Part shown: positions 8,343-15,916 of the stretch, piece by piece
Layout of the letters: every line of letters begins with the position of its first letter
Position numbering within the stretch: the first letter of the stretch is position 1
Assembly: GCA_964390725.1 (NCBI GenBank)
Contig: CAYMIW010000002.1
Location: 62,001-126,000 of the forward strand
DNA from: JAABTH01 sp964390725
Lineage (GTDB): Bacteria; Bacillota; Dethiobacteria; DTU022
Direction of reading: 5' to 3'
Length of the DNA stretch: 64,000 nt
Program-made: the position numbers and the translations under genes
Notes under the pieces: model-generated
The model's database searches: none
Told to the model about the DNA's origin: nothing
What the model saw: the letters and a program-made list of their open reading frames with translations, nothing else

Positions 8343-9728
8343 ATGTCTAAAAAATACTTAGGTTTATCTTTGGCAGTCGCGGTTTTAATAACAACAGCAT
8401 TAATACCGCCTTTCTACGATCTCACAATGGCAGGCAAAAACACCCTTGGCCTATTGTTAGCTGGTCTTATTTTATGGATTTTTAATGTGATACCAATCTC
8501 TGTCACGGCAATTTTACTAATTGTTTTACAACCTGTATACGGGATTGCCAGTATTGGTGAAGCGATTAAAAATTTTGCAAGCCCGGTTGTTTTCTTTGTT
8601 CTTGCCTCATTTGGACTATCGCTTGCTATTACATCTACCCCTTTGGCTTATCGCATGTTGAGGAAATTATTTTCATTTTCTGGGAATGATTCAAAAAAAA
8701 TTCTTTTAGTATTCATGATTACTACATGTCTCTTGTCCTCAATTATGTCAAACGTTCCTGTTGCTTCGCTAATGATGGGGCTAGCTCTGGGAATATTAAC
8801 TCGCATGGATGGTGAGAAGAAAGATTTGAATTTTGGAAAAGTCTTAATGATCGCCATTCCTTTCGCCGGAATGATAGGTGGAATTATGACTCCTGCCGGT
8901 AGCTCTATTAACATTTTAGCGCTTGATTTACTAAAAAGTTATACTGAAATTAGAGTTACTTTTTTGGAATGGATGCTTTACGGTTCTCCTATTGCTGTCT
9001 TAGTTTTACCAATCAGCTGGTATATCCTGATCAAATTGTTTAAACCAGAAAATATTGATCAGAAAATAATTACTGATTTTATGGATAAAAATGTTGACAA
9101 TAAGCTGAGTTCTAAAGAAATAAAAGTATTGGTTATTGTAATAACTATGATTATCCTTTGGGTATCCAGTACATGGATTCCAGCATTTGATTTAACCCTT
9201 ATTGCCCTCTTGGGATTAATAGCTTTCTTTTTGCCCGGTATCGAGGTTTTGAACTGGAAAGAATATCAGAGCGGCGCTAGCTGGGAAGCAGTTGTGATGA
9301 TCGGAGGAGTTATTTCGATTGGTACTGCAGTTGTCACTACCGGGGTTGGCGAATGGATGTTAGAAGCTTTAATGGGTAGCTTGACCCAACTTAGTATTTT
9401 TTGGTTGTTATTTGTGCTTGGAATAGCTTTGGCTGTTCTCCACCTGCCTTTACCAATCGCCCCGGCCATGGTTACTGTTTTCGCCGCACCGCTAACTGGT
9501 TTGGCAATTATGATGGGAATACATCCAGCCCTTCTGGTAGTTCCCCTGGCATTTTATTCAGGAGCATGTTTGATTATACCGCTTGATGCTGTTCCCCTGA
9601 TAACATATACTCAGGGTTACTATTCTATGGGTGACATGTTTGTCAGCGGTGCAATAACTACGGTGATTTGGGTGCTATTAACTGCTACCTGGATGCCAAT
9701 CGCTGGAAGAATAGTTGGCATTTTTTAA
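8343..9728 (+). CDS. DASS/SLC13-family anion (di/tricarboxylate-type) symporter
   Basis: 461-residue membrane protein with about 11-12 hydrophobic segments, the size and layout of divalent anion:Na+ symporters. The two SNT-type hairpin motifs of the family are visible: SSIMSNVPVASLM in the first half, followed by TPAGSSINILAL, and in the second half a VLHLPLPIAPAMVTVFAAP segment and SGACLIIPLDAVPLI. GAGGTGA lies before the ATG. The gene is monocistronic, behind its own sigma-54 promoter, and ends in a strong hairpin terminator. The divergent arrangement with the dctPQM operon under the same sigma factor suggests a shared carbon-source response. The substrate cannot be assigned; a dicarboxylate, or sulfate-like anion, are both possible. 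Confidence 0.85.
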   Translation: MSKKYLGLSLAVAVLITTALIPPFYDLTMAGKNTLGLLLAGLILWIFNVIPISVTAILLIVLQPVYGIASIGEAIKNFASPVVFFVLASFGLSLAITSTPLAYRMLRKLFSFSGNDSKKILLVFMITTCLLSSIMSNVPVASLMMGLALGILTRMDGEKKDLNFGKVLMIAIPFAGMIGGIMTPAGSSINILALDLLKSYTEIRVTFLEWMLYGSPIAVLVLPISWYILIKLFKPENIDQKIITDFMDKNVDNKLSSKEIKVLVIVITMIILWVSSTWIPAFDLTLIALLGLIAFFLPGIEVLNWKEYQSGASWEAVVMIGGVISIGTAVVTTGVGEWMLEALMGSLTQLSIFWLLFVLGIALAVLHLPLPIAPAMVTVFAAPLTGLAIMMGIHPALLVVPLAFYSGACLIIPLDAVPLITYTQGYYSMGDMFVSGAITTVIWVLLTATWMPIAGRIVGIF

Positions 9729-9743
9729 TAAATCAGGTTAATT

Positions 9744-9779
9744 AGAAAAGAGTCGCAGGTTCGGAGGCGGCTCTTTTCT
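9744..9779 (+). terminator. Intrinsic terminator after the SLC13-type transporter
   Basis: A 13-bp stem (AGAAAAGAGTCGC with GCGGCTCTTTTCT, one G-U pair) closes a 10-base loop 15 bases after the transporter stop. The 3' arm supplies the T-rich tract. Confidence 0.75.
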
Positions 9780-9947
9780 ATCGTTCAATTCGGCTTGACG
9801 GATCGCTTCGTCTTGGAGAAAAGGCTAATGGTTTTAGGTCCTGGTTAAACATGCCTCTAATTCTTTCGTGTATAAATATCACTTGTTTGGTAGGTATTTA
9901 GCATTGTTGCGTGGAAAAATAGTTGACAAAATATTTTTGGTTGCGAT

Positions 9948-10247
9948 TGTCAAGAAAATGTGAGCCACTCGCCAGAACAGTATCTTTTGGCTGTGTTTCT
10001 CGAAAAACCAAGTATTTTAGCTATTGTTCTTGGAGACATCTTTTCATGTTAGTGTAGATGATGAATCTTTTGGTAAAGGGTTACTTCTATCGTCACCTTC
10101 TCACTCCTATCCAGCCTTTTTTAACTCTCATGACTTTACAGGTTATTTGTGGAAGTCGATCACTTTTTCTCTGGTGTTTTGCTTAAAAGCGAATCACTTT
10201 TATAGTAGCGTTTGCAATCAAGGATTGTATCGGAAAAACACTTGACA
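9948..10247 (-). mobile_element. 300-bp internally deleted IS21-family element (MITE-like)
   Basis: Both ends carry the same 7-bp terminal inverted repeat, TGTCAAG at 9948-9954 and CTTGACA at 10241-10247. Inside each end are related sub-terminal repeats of the type GAAAANGTGANCNACT, with more AAAGTGATTCGC copies near the right end, as IS21 elements carry multiple terminal repeats. On the minus strand, between the ends, lies the beginning of an istA-like transposase with a ribosome binding site, fused directly to the opposite end, so the rest of istA and all of istB are missing. No clear target duplication is visible. The right end places an outward TTGACA towards the iron operon, which could act as a -35 element. 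Confidence 0.75.
9950..10096 (-). pseudogene. istA transposase N-terminal remnant (IS21 family)
   Basis: 49-codon frame from a GTG at 10096 preceded by AGGAGTGAGAAG. It reads MTIEVTLYQKIHHLH, then an in-frame TAA, then HEKMSPRTIAKILGFSRN and TAKRYCSGEWLTFS before a TGA formed by the terminal repeat. This resembles the start and first helix-turn-helix of IS21 IstA proteins (EQYEKIRRL...GMSIREIARELGISRNTVRRYL). The in-frame stop and the loss of the catalytic DDE region make it inactive. Confidence 0.72.
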
Positions 10248-10274
10248 ATAGAAACAATATATTATTAAATATAT

Positions 10275-10290
10275 GTTAACCATGGCTAAC
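10275..10290. promoter_or_regulatory. Palindromic operator candidate 1 of the iron-type operon
   Basis: GTTAAC-CATG-GCTAAC, an inverted repeat of six bases per arm with one mismatch and a 4-base centre. It matches the second site at 10379-10394, giving a shared form GTTARC-N4-GCTAAY. DtxR/IdeR-family metal repressors bind TTAGG/GTTAGC-type palindromes, so an iron-dependent repressor is a reasonable guess; the binding protein is not encoded nearby. Confidence 0.55.
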
Positions 10291-10378
10291 AATTTTTAAT
10301 AATTATTTGACAATATCAAACTGCGAATGTTTCATAAATCAGAAGCAATAAAAAGTTTGTATTTTTTTTAAAATAATA

Positions 10379-10399
10379 GTTAGCTTTGGCTAATATAAT
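10379..10399 (+). promoter_or_regulatory. Operator candidate 2 overlapping a consensus -10 box
   Basis: GTTAGC-TTTG-GCTAAT at 10379-10394 is the second copy of the operator type seen at 10275. It runs directly into a perfect TATAAT at 10394-10399, so a bound repressor would block the -10 region. No good -35 is present at 17 bases. The implied start near 10406 lies after the upstream ATG-less frame and supports translation from the ATG at 10431. Confidence 0.6.
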
Positions 10400-10430
10400 A
10401 AACTATACCCTTCGACCGAAAGGATCTGGA

Positions 10431-11516
10431 ATGACATTAAGAAAACTATTTCTCTGTATATTTGGGTTGGCAGTTCTTACTTCTACTGTATTATTACTGG
10501 GAATAGAAGAGGTTCTTGTTCCAATGAGGCAGGTTAACCCGGGAATTTTTGCGTTGCTGATACTAATGCAGGTTCTTACTCTTCTGGTTCCGGCAATGCA
10601 ATGGCAGTACCTGTTAAAAAAAATGAAACAAAAATTATCTCCGGGGCTTGTTTTAGCCGTTATTCTTGCTGGTAACTACGTAGAAAGTGTTACCCCCGCA
10701 GCTAAACTGGGGGGTGAAGCGGTTAAAGTTTATCTTTTCCATAAGCACAGTAATCTAGATTATGATCGCCTTTCCGGCATTTTATTAGCTCTTAAATATT
10801 TTTCTATGTTGCCTTTTGTTGGTTTAGCATCGATTTTTGCCGGTTTTGCATTTATTAGTTTTGAATTACCGCGCCTGGCTCTTTCAGCTTTTGTTTTTTT
10901 GTTTCTTATTTTTACAGCTCTTCTGCTTGTTTATTATAAGGCAGGAAAAGAACCTGACCCGGATTTTGTTCAGATTTTTCCGTTCAGCTTATCTTCTGCC
11001 TCAAGCCAAAAACATATTCCAAGGATCATCGGGAGGCGCCTCTTGGTTGTTAAAGGCAAACTGTTAAAGGTTAAAGCATTTGTTGTTCGTGCAGCCAGGC
11101 ATTCTCGAAAGATGACTAACCGATTTGAGAGCGTTGTTCTTGTTGGTACCGCAACACTGGTTTGGTTTGCCTATCCCGTTAAAACGTACCTGGTAGCCTG
11201 GATGCTGGGGTTGGAGATAACCCTGATGCAGATGGCAGTTGTTACATTTACGGCTTACCTGGTTAGCATGGTCCCGCTTATGCCCGGAGGACTCGGCTCA
11301 TTCGAGGCAACGATGGCCCTGATGTTTGCCTTGATTGGTTATAGCCCGGCGGAAGGCTTAGCTGTAGCTTTAATTACGCGTCTTATCACGTATTGGTTCC
11401 CCCTTTTATTGTCTGCGGTGGCTGCAGCTTACCTGGCTATGCTCCGGGTTCATCACGTAAAAAGTATGGCCGGGAAAAGAATTTGTCAGGGTGGCAGGGT
11501 TGGTTCCGAAACTTAG
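10431..11516 (+). CDS. LPG-synthase-TM / UPF0104 (YbhN-like) membrane protein
   Basis: 361-residue polytopic protein with about eight hydrophobic segments, of the family formed by the membrane part of lysylphosphatidylglycerol synthase and YbhN-like proteins. Family signs: GNYVESVTPAAKLGGEAVKVYLF after the second to third segment and MVPLMPGGLGSFEATMALMF in the last third. The family includes lipid flippase-like proteins; its exact role here is unknown. I chose the ATG at 10431 because AAAGGA lies 8 bases upstream and the TATAAT at 10394 would exclude an earlier start. It is the first gene of a rightward run that ends with feoA and feoB. In that context it could export or flip a product of the two methyltransferase-fold enzymes downstream, which is inference only. 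Confidence 0.8.
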   Translation: MTLRKLFLCIFGLAVLTSTVLLLGIEEVLVPMRQVNPGIFALLILMQVLTLLVPAMQWQYLLKKMKQKLSPGLVLAVILAGNYVESVTPAAKLGGEAVKVYLFHKHSNLDYDRLSGILLALKYFSMLPFVGLASIFAGFAFISFELPRLALSAFVFLFLIFTALLLVYYKAGKEPDPDFVQIFPFSLSSASSQKHIPRIIGRRLLVVKGKLLKVKAFVVRAARHSRKMTNRFESVVLVGTATLVWFAYPVKTYLVAWMLGLEITLMQMAVVTFTAYLVSMVPLMPGGLGSFEATMALMFALIGYSPAEGLAVALITRLITYWFPLLLSAVAAAYLAMLRVHHVKSMAGKRICQGGRVGSET

Positions 11517-11564
11517 AAATAGCAACTGGTTAAAAGTGACCTTAAAGTTTATCAGGAGGTAGAG

Positions 11565-12227
11565 ATGAATAATAAAAGTCAGTCTGAAACAGTAGTATTA
11601 AGCAATATAACCAGGGAACATAAAAATCGTAGAATGCCTGAATGGAAGTCGCCATTTTTTAAATTATCGCAGTTTACTGAAAGGCTGGCCGTTCGTTTTA
11701 ATAGTGTTGCCGGCCTTTATTTCAAGCTATTCTACAAAAATATGTTAGCCAGGGAGGTTGCACTGACCGATTTAACGCCAGGCGATGCTGTGCTACATAT
11801 TGGCGGAGGTTCATACCCTTTTACAGCAATATACCTTGCTGAAAAGGGCTACCAGGTAGATGTCTGCGATTGTAACAGAGAGGCGGCAAATTTATCTGAA
11901 AAGATGGTTTATCGATATGGGCTTACCGACCGGATTGATATTTATCACAAAAATGGTTGTGTAATCGATAGCTCAAAATATGCGGCCGTATGGGTTTCGT
12001 TAAACATCTGTCCCAAGGAGAAAGTTTTAGAACGGACCTGGGAAACCCTTAGACCAAAAGGTCTCCTGATTTATCGTAAACTACCTGCCTGGGTGGCGCT
12101 GTTTGGAAAAAGAGATGTAACTTTTTACGGAGGTGTAAAGTGTGGCATCAAGAAAGCGCTATCTGGTTTTGGCGCTGAGAGTCTAATTCTTGAAAAGCCT
12201 GTTGAACAAGAGTCAGTGGTTAATTAG
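11565..12227 (+). CDS. Nicotianamine-synthase-like / SAM-fold enzyme 1
   Basis: 220-residue protein with a Rossmann SAM-binding core. Motif I is VLHIGGGSYPFTAIYLAEKG, followed by an acidic strand end VDVCDCN and a RYGLTDRIDIYHKNG segment. The GGG-x-x-P-x-T-A pattern with the following AANL and LTDRI blocks is closer to nicotianamine synthase-type enzymes (GSGPLPLTSI) than to ordinary methyltransferases. Those enzymes use the aminobutyrate part of SAM to build metal chelators such as nicotianamine and staphylopine. The N-terminal 60 residues are charged and poorly conserved. AGGAGG lies before the ATG. The next gene is a shorter relative, and feoA/feoB are further downstream. A plain class I methyltransferase remains possible. 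Confidence 0.6.
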   Translation: MNNKSQSETVVLSNITREHKNRRMPEWKSPFFKLSQFTERLAVRFNSVAGLYFKLFYKNMLAREVALTDLTPGDAVLHIGGGSYPFTAIYLAEKGYQVDVCDCNREAANLSEKMVYRYGLTDRIDIYHKNGCVIDSSKYAAVWVSLNICPKEKVLERTWETLRPKGLLIYRKLPAWVALFGKRDVTFYGGVKCGIKKALSGFGAESLILEKPVEQESVVN

Positions 12228-12344
12228 ATCTACGTAAAAAAAGCAGATAAAGAGTCCGCTGTATGCAGGCACTACTTGGAAAATCTATTAATAATGGGGC
12301 CGGCCATAATTTAGCCTAACAAGTTTGGAAGGAGGGTAGTTGCA

Positions 12345-12893
12345 ATGAAGATCATTCCCAGGTTGGTAGCAATTCTGGAAAAAATAGTAGCTGGCAATAA
12401 AACCCTTGTCGGCTTATATGCCAATTTTTACAGTGATGTAATCGAAAACGAAATAAAATTGGCTGCAATTTCTGCCAAAGACCGCGTTTTAAACATTGGC
12501 TGTGGAGGAATTCCTTTTTCTGCCTTACTTATTGCAAAGTTAAGCGGGGCAAGAGTTTGGGCTGTAGATTGTGACATGAAAGCTGTTCAGGTTGCCCGGT
12601 GTTGTGTGGCCGCACAAAAGCTGGACCACCTGATAACAATAGTACACCTTAACGGGGTTGATCCTGTTCCCTTCGATTTCGATGTTGCCCTGGTTGCTTT
12701 ACAGGCAAGGCCAAAAAAAGCAATTCTGGATAACCTTTTGCAAACAGGGAATTCGAATTGTCGCCTGATTTTTCGCCGCCCCCGCCGTGAGATGGCGCAT
12801 CAGTATGATTTATTGCCGCCAAAGCCAGTCTATAGTGATATTGTCGGGCAGGATAAAACAACTTTTGATAGTTCAGTGCTTTATGCCAGCTGA
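12345..12893 (+). CDS. Nicotianamine-synthase-like / SAM-fold enzyme 2 (paralog of 11565 gene)
   Basis: 182-residue relative of the preceding gene. Motif I reads VLNIGCGGIPFSALLIAKLSG, then VWAVDCDMKAVQVARCC, and a later FDVALVALQARPKKAILDNL segment that aligns with the first enzyme's AVWVSLNICPKEKVLERT. The shared VL-x-IG-x-G-x-x-PF core and position argue for a tandem duplication followed by strong divergence, or for a two-subunit enzyme. It lacks the long N-terminus of the first copy. AAGGAGGG lies upstream of the ATG. Two SAM-fold enzymes next to an iron transporter suggest a small metallophore or metal-handling product, which I infer from context only. Confidence 0.55.
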   Translation: MKIIPRLVAILEKIVAGNKTLVGLYANFYSDVIENEIKLAAISAKDRVLNIGCGGIPFSALLIAKLSGARVWAVDCDMKAVQVARCCVAAQKLDHLITIVHLNGVDPVPFDFDVALVALQARPKKAILDNLLQTGNSNCRLIFRRPRREMAHQYDLLPPKPVYSDIVGQDKTTFDSSVLYAS

Positions 12894-12954
12894 AATAATA
12901 TTTAGCAGTCTGTGTTTATTAGCAGGGCTTTAACCAAGTATTCGGGAGGTAATA

Positions 12955-13050
12955 ATGTTAACTGATACCGATAAAAGAAACTATGGGAAAAAAATATATT
13001 CTTGCAGTGAATGGGCCTGTAGGCCGAACCAACATCATTTTGATCCATAA
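12955..13050 (+). CDS. 31-residue Cys/His small protein
   Basis: A short frame with a near-perfect ribosome binding site (GGGAGGT, 5 bases before ATG). The peptide has a basic N-terminus, then CSEWAC and a terminal NQHHFDP, so it offers two Cys and two His as possible metal ligands. It lies 61 bases after the second SAM-fold gene and 31 before the next membrane protein in an iron-type operon. I do not recognise a family. The ribosome site and position favour a real gene, but its size leaves doubt. Confidence 0.45.
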   Translation: MLTDTDKRNYGKKIYSCSEWACRPNQHHFDP

Positions 13051-13081
13051 ATAAAACAGATTCAAACGGAGGATATATTCA

Positions 13082-13354
13082 ATGAAAAATATTATGAATA
13101 AGAAACTGTTAGTTGCTATTGTTTTAGCGGCACTTATTCTCTTCACTATAGCTCCTGTTGCTGGCGCTCATAGCGAAATTACAGGGGATGCAGATTTCAT
13201 GGAAATCATGGAAGAGATTGGTCACGACCTGGAGCATATTCACGAGGATATGCACACAGTTGCATTTTCAATGAAGATCATTTCTTACAGTACCGTTGCG
13301 ATTGCCGTTTTGATGCTTGTGGCTGTAATTATGATCAACCGCAAAAAAGCTTAA
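13082..13354 (+). CDS. Small membrane protein with His/Asp/Glu-rich outer segment
   Basis: 90 residues. A hydrophobic N-terminal segment ending in AGAHS looks like a signal peptide or anchor. It is followed by about 35 residues rich in acidic residues and His (DADFMEIMEEIGHDLEHIHE, then DMHTV), then a second hydrophobic segment and a basic tail NRKKA. The topology suggests an exposed, metal-binding-like loop held at the membrane. CGGAGG lies before the ATG. It is in the run between the SAM-fold enzymes and feoA/feoB. No family recognised; a role in iron delivery is a guess from position and composition. Confidence 0.7.
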   Translation: MKNIMNKKLLVAIVLAALILFTIAPVAGAHSEITGDADFMEIMEEIGHDLEHIHEDMHTVAFSMKIISYSTVAIAVLMLVAVIMINRKKA

Positions 13355-13419
13355 TATAAACTGGAATAACCTTTGGGTTTAAGGTTCGGCCTACTAAATA
13401 AAAATGGAAAGGCAGAAAA

Positions 13420-13734
13420 ATGACAGTAATGGTAATTGGAGGAGATCATCTGGGCAATATTAATAGTCAGCTTAAAGAACAGGGTTTCGAAAAGATAAAG
13501 CATCTGACAGGGCGCAAAAAAAGCCCCATCAACGAGATGATTTCCGATAAATTGGACTTGGTTCTGGTCCTAACCGATTATGTGGGGACAGACCTGTCCA
13601 GGGTGGTAAAAAACAAGGCGAAGCAATATGATGTGCCTGTTATATTCTCTCGCAGATCCTGGTCATGTATTACCAAAGAAATGGAAAGAGTCTGCTGCCG
13701 GAGCTGTTGTAACAACAGGAGCAGTTCTGTTTAA
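13420..13734 (+). CDS. DUF2325-family protein
   Basis: 104 residues with the DUF2325 pattern: VMVIGGDHLGNINSQLKEQG at the N-terminus, a middle KLDLVLVLTDYVGTDLSRVV, and KAKQYDVPVIFSRRSW. In this family the fold is a small Rossmann-like domain of unknown function. The C-terminus diverges into a Cys-rich tail, RVCCRSCCNN, not typical of the family; two Cys pairs may bind metal or arise from a frameshift near the end. It sits directly before feoA in the same direction. Confidence 0.75.
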   Translation: MTVMVIGGDHLGNINSQLKEQGFEKIKHLTGRKKSPINEMISDKLDLVLVLTDYVGTDLSRVVKNKAKQYDVPVIFSRRSWSCITKEMERVCCRSCCNNRSSSV

Positions 13735-13775
13735 GCTGCCGCAGATTGCAACAAATGTTGCAGGGGAGGTTGCAA

Positions 13776-14033
13776 TTGTCATACAACCGGAACAAAGAAC
13801 TGAATTATTCAATGAGCAGGGTGAGTCTCTGTTCTCTGAAGCCGGGGAGCAGTGCAGTAGTAATCACTGTTCCCGAACACCCATTACTTAGTTCGCTCGG
13901 TCTAAGGCCGGGTAAAAAAGTGCAGTGCCGCGGGCGTCAACTATTCGGCGGGCCATTGCTGATTGAAACGGGAGAACGCCAGGTGGCCCTGGGTATGAAG
14001 ATTGCTGAAAAGGTTATGATTGATCTTGTCTGA
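13776..14033 (+). CDS. feoA: FeoA-domain protein
   Basis: 85-residue cytoplasmic SH3-like protein, the partner of the ferrous iron transporter FeoB. The FeoA core is clear: VVITVPEHP, LGLRPGKKVQCRGR, FGGPLLIETGERQVALG and AEKVMI. I chose the TTG start at 13776 because AGGGGAGG ends 6 bases before it; no such site precedes other candidate starts. The gene ends shortly before feoB begins. FeoA is known to be needed for FeoB function through GTPase regulation or complex assembly. Confidence 0.88.
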   Translation: MSYNRNKELNYSMSRVSLCSLKPGSSAVVITVPEHPLLSSLGLRPGKKVQCRGRQLFGGPLLIETGERQVALGMKIAEKVMIDLV

Positions 14034-14043
14034 AGGAGATAAA

Positions 14044-15837
14044 ATGAAGCAAACAGTATTGTTAATGGGTACACCGAATGTAGGGAAAAGCGCACTGTTT
14101 AATCGCCTGACCGGATTGAATGTTCGGGTTGCAAATTACAGTGGTACTACTGTAGACTATGCCAGCGGCATAATCAGACAATGTGAGCGGAAAGTAAATA
14201 TTATAGATGTTCCAGGCACTTATTCGCTATGTGCGACCTGTGAAGCAGAAGAGGTTGCTGTGGAGATGGTTTGTGGAAAAAAAGGTTCAAAGTTAGCCCA
14301 AAAACCTTCAACAACTTGTTGTGAACAGAAAAACTCTATTAGCCCGGATGATAGCAGTTCACCTGCGTTAATAGTTTATGTGCTTGACGCGGGAAATTTT
14401 GAAGGCGGCCTCTATCTGCTATTACAGTTGATTGAGATGAATATTCCCCTTGTAGTTGCCTTAAACAGGGGAGACCTGGCCTTTGAAAAAGGATATATCA
14501 TTGATGTTAAAGCTCTTGCTGCTATCCTTGGTATCGCAATTGTTCCAACAATTGCGTTAAGTGGTGAAGGGGTTGAGGAACTTAAAAGCCAAATATTTAA
14601 CCTGCTTGTTTCCAAAAATGCAGGACCGGACAAGGTTACGAGTAGTGTAGCAGCCTCATGGGATAATGTTGAGATGATTATGGAAAAGGTATTACGAAAA
14701 ACCGGGTCGCAGGTAAGTAGCAGCCGCAAAAAGTGGGAACGCCGTTTAACTAAGCCCTGGCCGGGTTTGATGCTGGCTGTATTGCTTCTTATTATTGTAT
14801 TTGCCGGTATTATAGGAGTTGGCATGGGACTGAGACGTTTTATTCTTTTACCCCTGTTTAGAGATTTAATAATTCCACCCCTGGCTTCTCTTGCTGCTTT
14901 TTTAATACCACCAGGCATGATCCAGGATATCTTCATCGGTGAATATGGTTTTTTGATCAAAGGGATTGAATGGCCTTTTACCCTTGTATTGCCATATGTT
15001 TTATCTTTTTATTTTGTATTAAGTTTAATTGAAGATAGTGGCTATATGCCACGCCTGGCAGTTTTACTGGATGGTTTATTTAAAAGGTTGGGTCTGCCTG
15101 GAACGGGGATAATACCGCTTATGCTTGGGTACGGCTGTGGAATACCGGCGATTATGGCTACCAGGGCGCTGGGGTCTCGAAAAGAGCGGCTTATGGTTAC
15201 AATCCTAATTTGCCTTGCCATACCCTGTATTTCACAGACAGGAGCATTCATATCGCTTTTGGCCGCCCGTTCTGTATTTGTGATGATTGCTCTTTTTGTT
15301 TTAAGTTGGCTGGTAATGATTGCAGCAGGATTGTTCTTAAACCGTTTTATTGAGGGAACCAGGCCGGAAACACTGATGGAGATACCGGATCTTCTTCTCC
15401 CGCGCCTTGATGTTGTGGCCAAAAAGTTGTGGTTACGTTTAAAGCTGTATGTTACTGATGGTGCTTTACCAATGTTTGGCGCTGTGGCCGGAGCGTCAGT
15501 TCTTTATGAAACAGGTTTGATGGCTTACTTTGGCAGAGCAATCAGCCCGTTGGTTACTTATTGGCTCAGACTGCCTGAGGAAGCAGCCGCACCTCTTATC
15601 CTTGGCATACTACGCCGTGAGTTGGCTGTTTTACCCTTGTTAGATCTTGAACTCAGCACGCTGCAACTCTTTACGGGTGCGGTAGTTGGCCTCTTTTATG
15701 TGCCGTGCATAGCCATCGTGGCAACTGTAGCCCGAGAATTTAAATTAACTTTTGCCCTGGCAGTTCTTCTTCTTACCACTTTTGTCGCATTCCTTTTCGG
15801 AGGGGTTATTGCCCGCCTCGGATCTTTGCTGATCTAA
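14044..15837 (+). CDS. feoB: Ferrous iron transport protein B
   Basis: 597-residue FeoB: an N-terminal G domain and a C-terminal membrane part with about eight segments that carries Fe2+ into the cell. The G1 motif is GTPNVGKS near residues 9-16, G3 is DVPGTY and G4 is NRGD. Membrane gate signatures are present: YMPRLAVLLDGL, GLPGTGIIPLMLGYGCGIPA with IMATRAL, and the terminal VGLFYVPCIAIVATVAREF block. A Cys-containing insert (CATCEAEE...CCEQK) interrupts the G domain after G3, where switch II lies; ordinary FeoB proteins lack these cysteines, so a redox or metal response is possible. The start ATG at 14044 follows GAAGGAG. Total length is shorter than E. coli FeoB (773 residues). Confidence 0.9.
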   Translation: MKQTVLLMGTPNVGKSALFNRLTGLNVRVANYSGTTVDYASGIIRQCERKVNIIDVPGTYSLCATCEAEEVAVEMVCGKKGSKLAQKPSTTCCEQKNSISPDDSSSPALIVYVLDAGNFEGGLYLLLQLIEMNIPLVVALNRGDLAFEKGYIIDVKALAAILGIAIVPTIALSGEGVEELKSQIFNLLVSKNAGPDKVTSSVAASWDNVEMIMEKVLRKTGSQVSSSRKKWERRLTKPWPGLMLAVLLLIIVFAGIIGVGMGLRRFILLPLFRDLIIPPLASLAAFLIPPGMIQDIFIGEYGFLIKGIEWPFTLVLPYVLSFYFVLSLIEDSGYMPRLAVLLDGLFKRLGLPGTGIIPLMLGYGCGIPAIMATRALGSRKERLMVTILICLAIPCISQTGAFISLLAARSVFVMIALFVLSWLVMIAAGLFLNRFIEGTRPETLMEIPDLLLPRLDVVAKKLWLRLKLYVTDGALPMFGAVAGASVLYETGLMAYFGRAISPLVTYWLRLPEEAAAPLILGILRRELAVLPLLDLELSTLQLFTGAVVGLFYVPCIAIVATVAREFKLTFALAVLLLTTFVAFLFGGVIARLGSLLI

Positions 15838-15916
15838 TCTAAATAAAAACTTACTCAAGTAATAGTGAACATTGAAATTATTATTTTATTTACCCTTACA
15901 GGAAATAATGATTCTC

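Noticed and set aside
10024..10245. A 73-codon plus-strand frame between the SLC13 gene and the iron operon.
   Set aside because: It lies wholly inside the IS21-derived element, on the strand opposite to the istA remnant, and shows no family resemblance or ribosome site.
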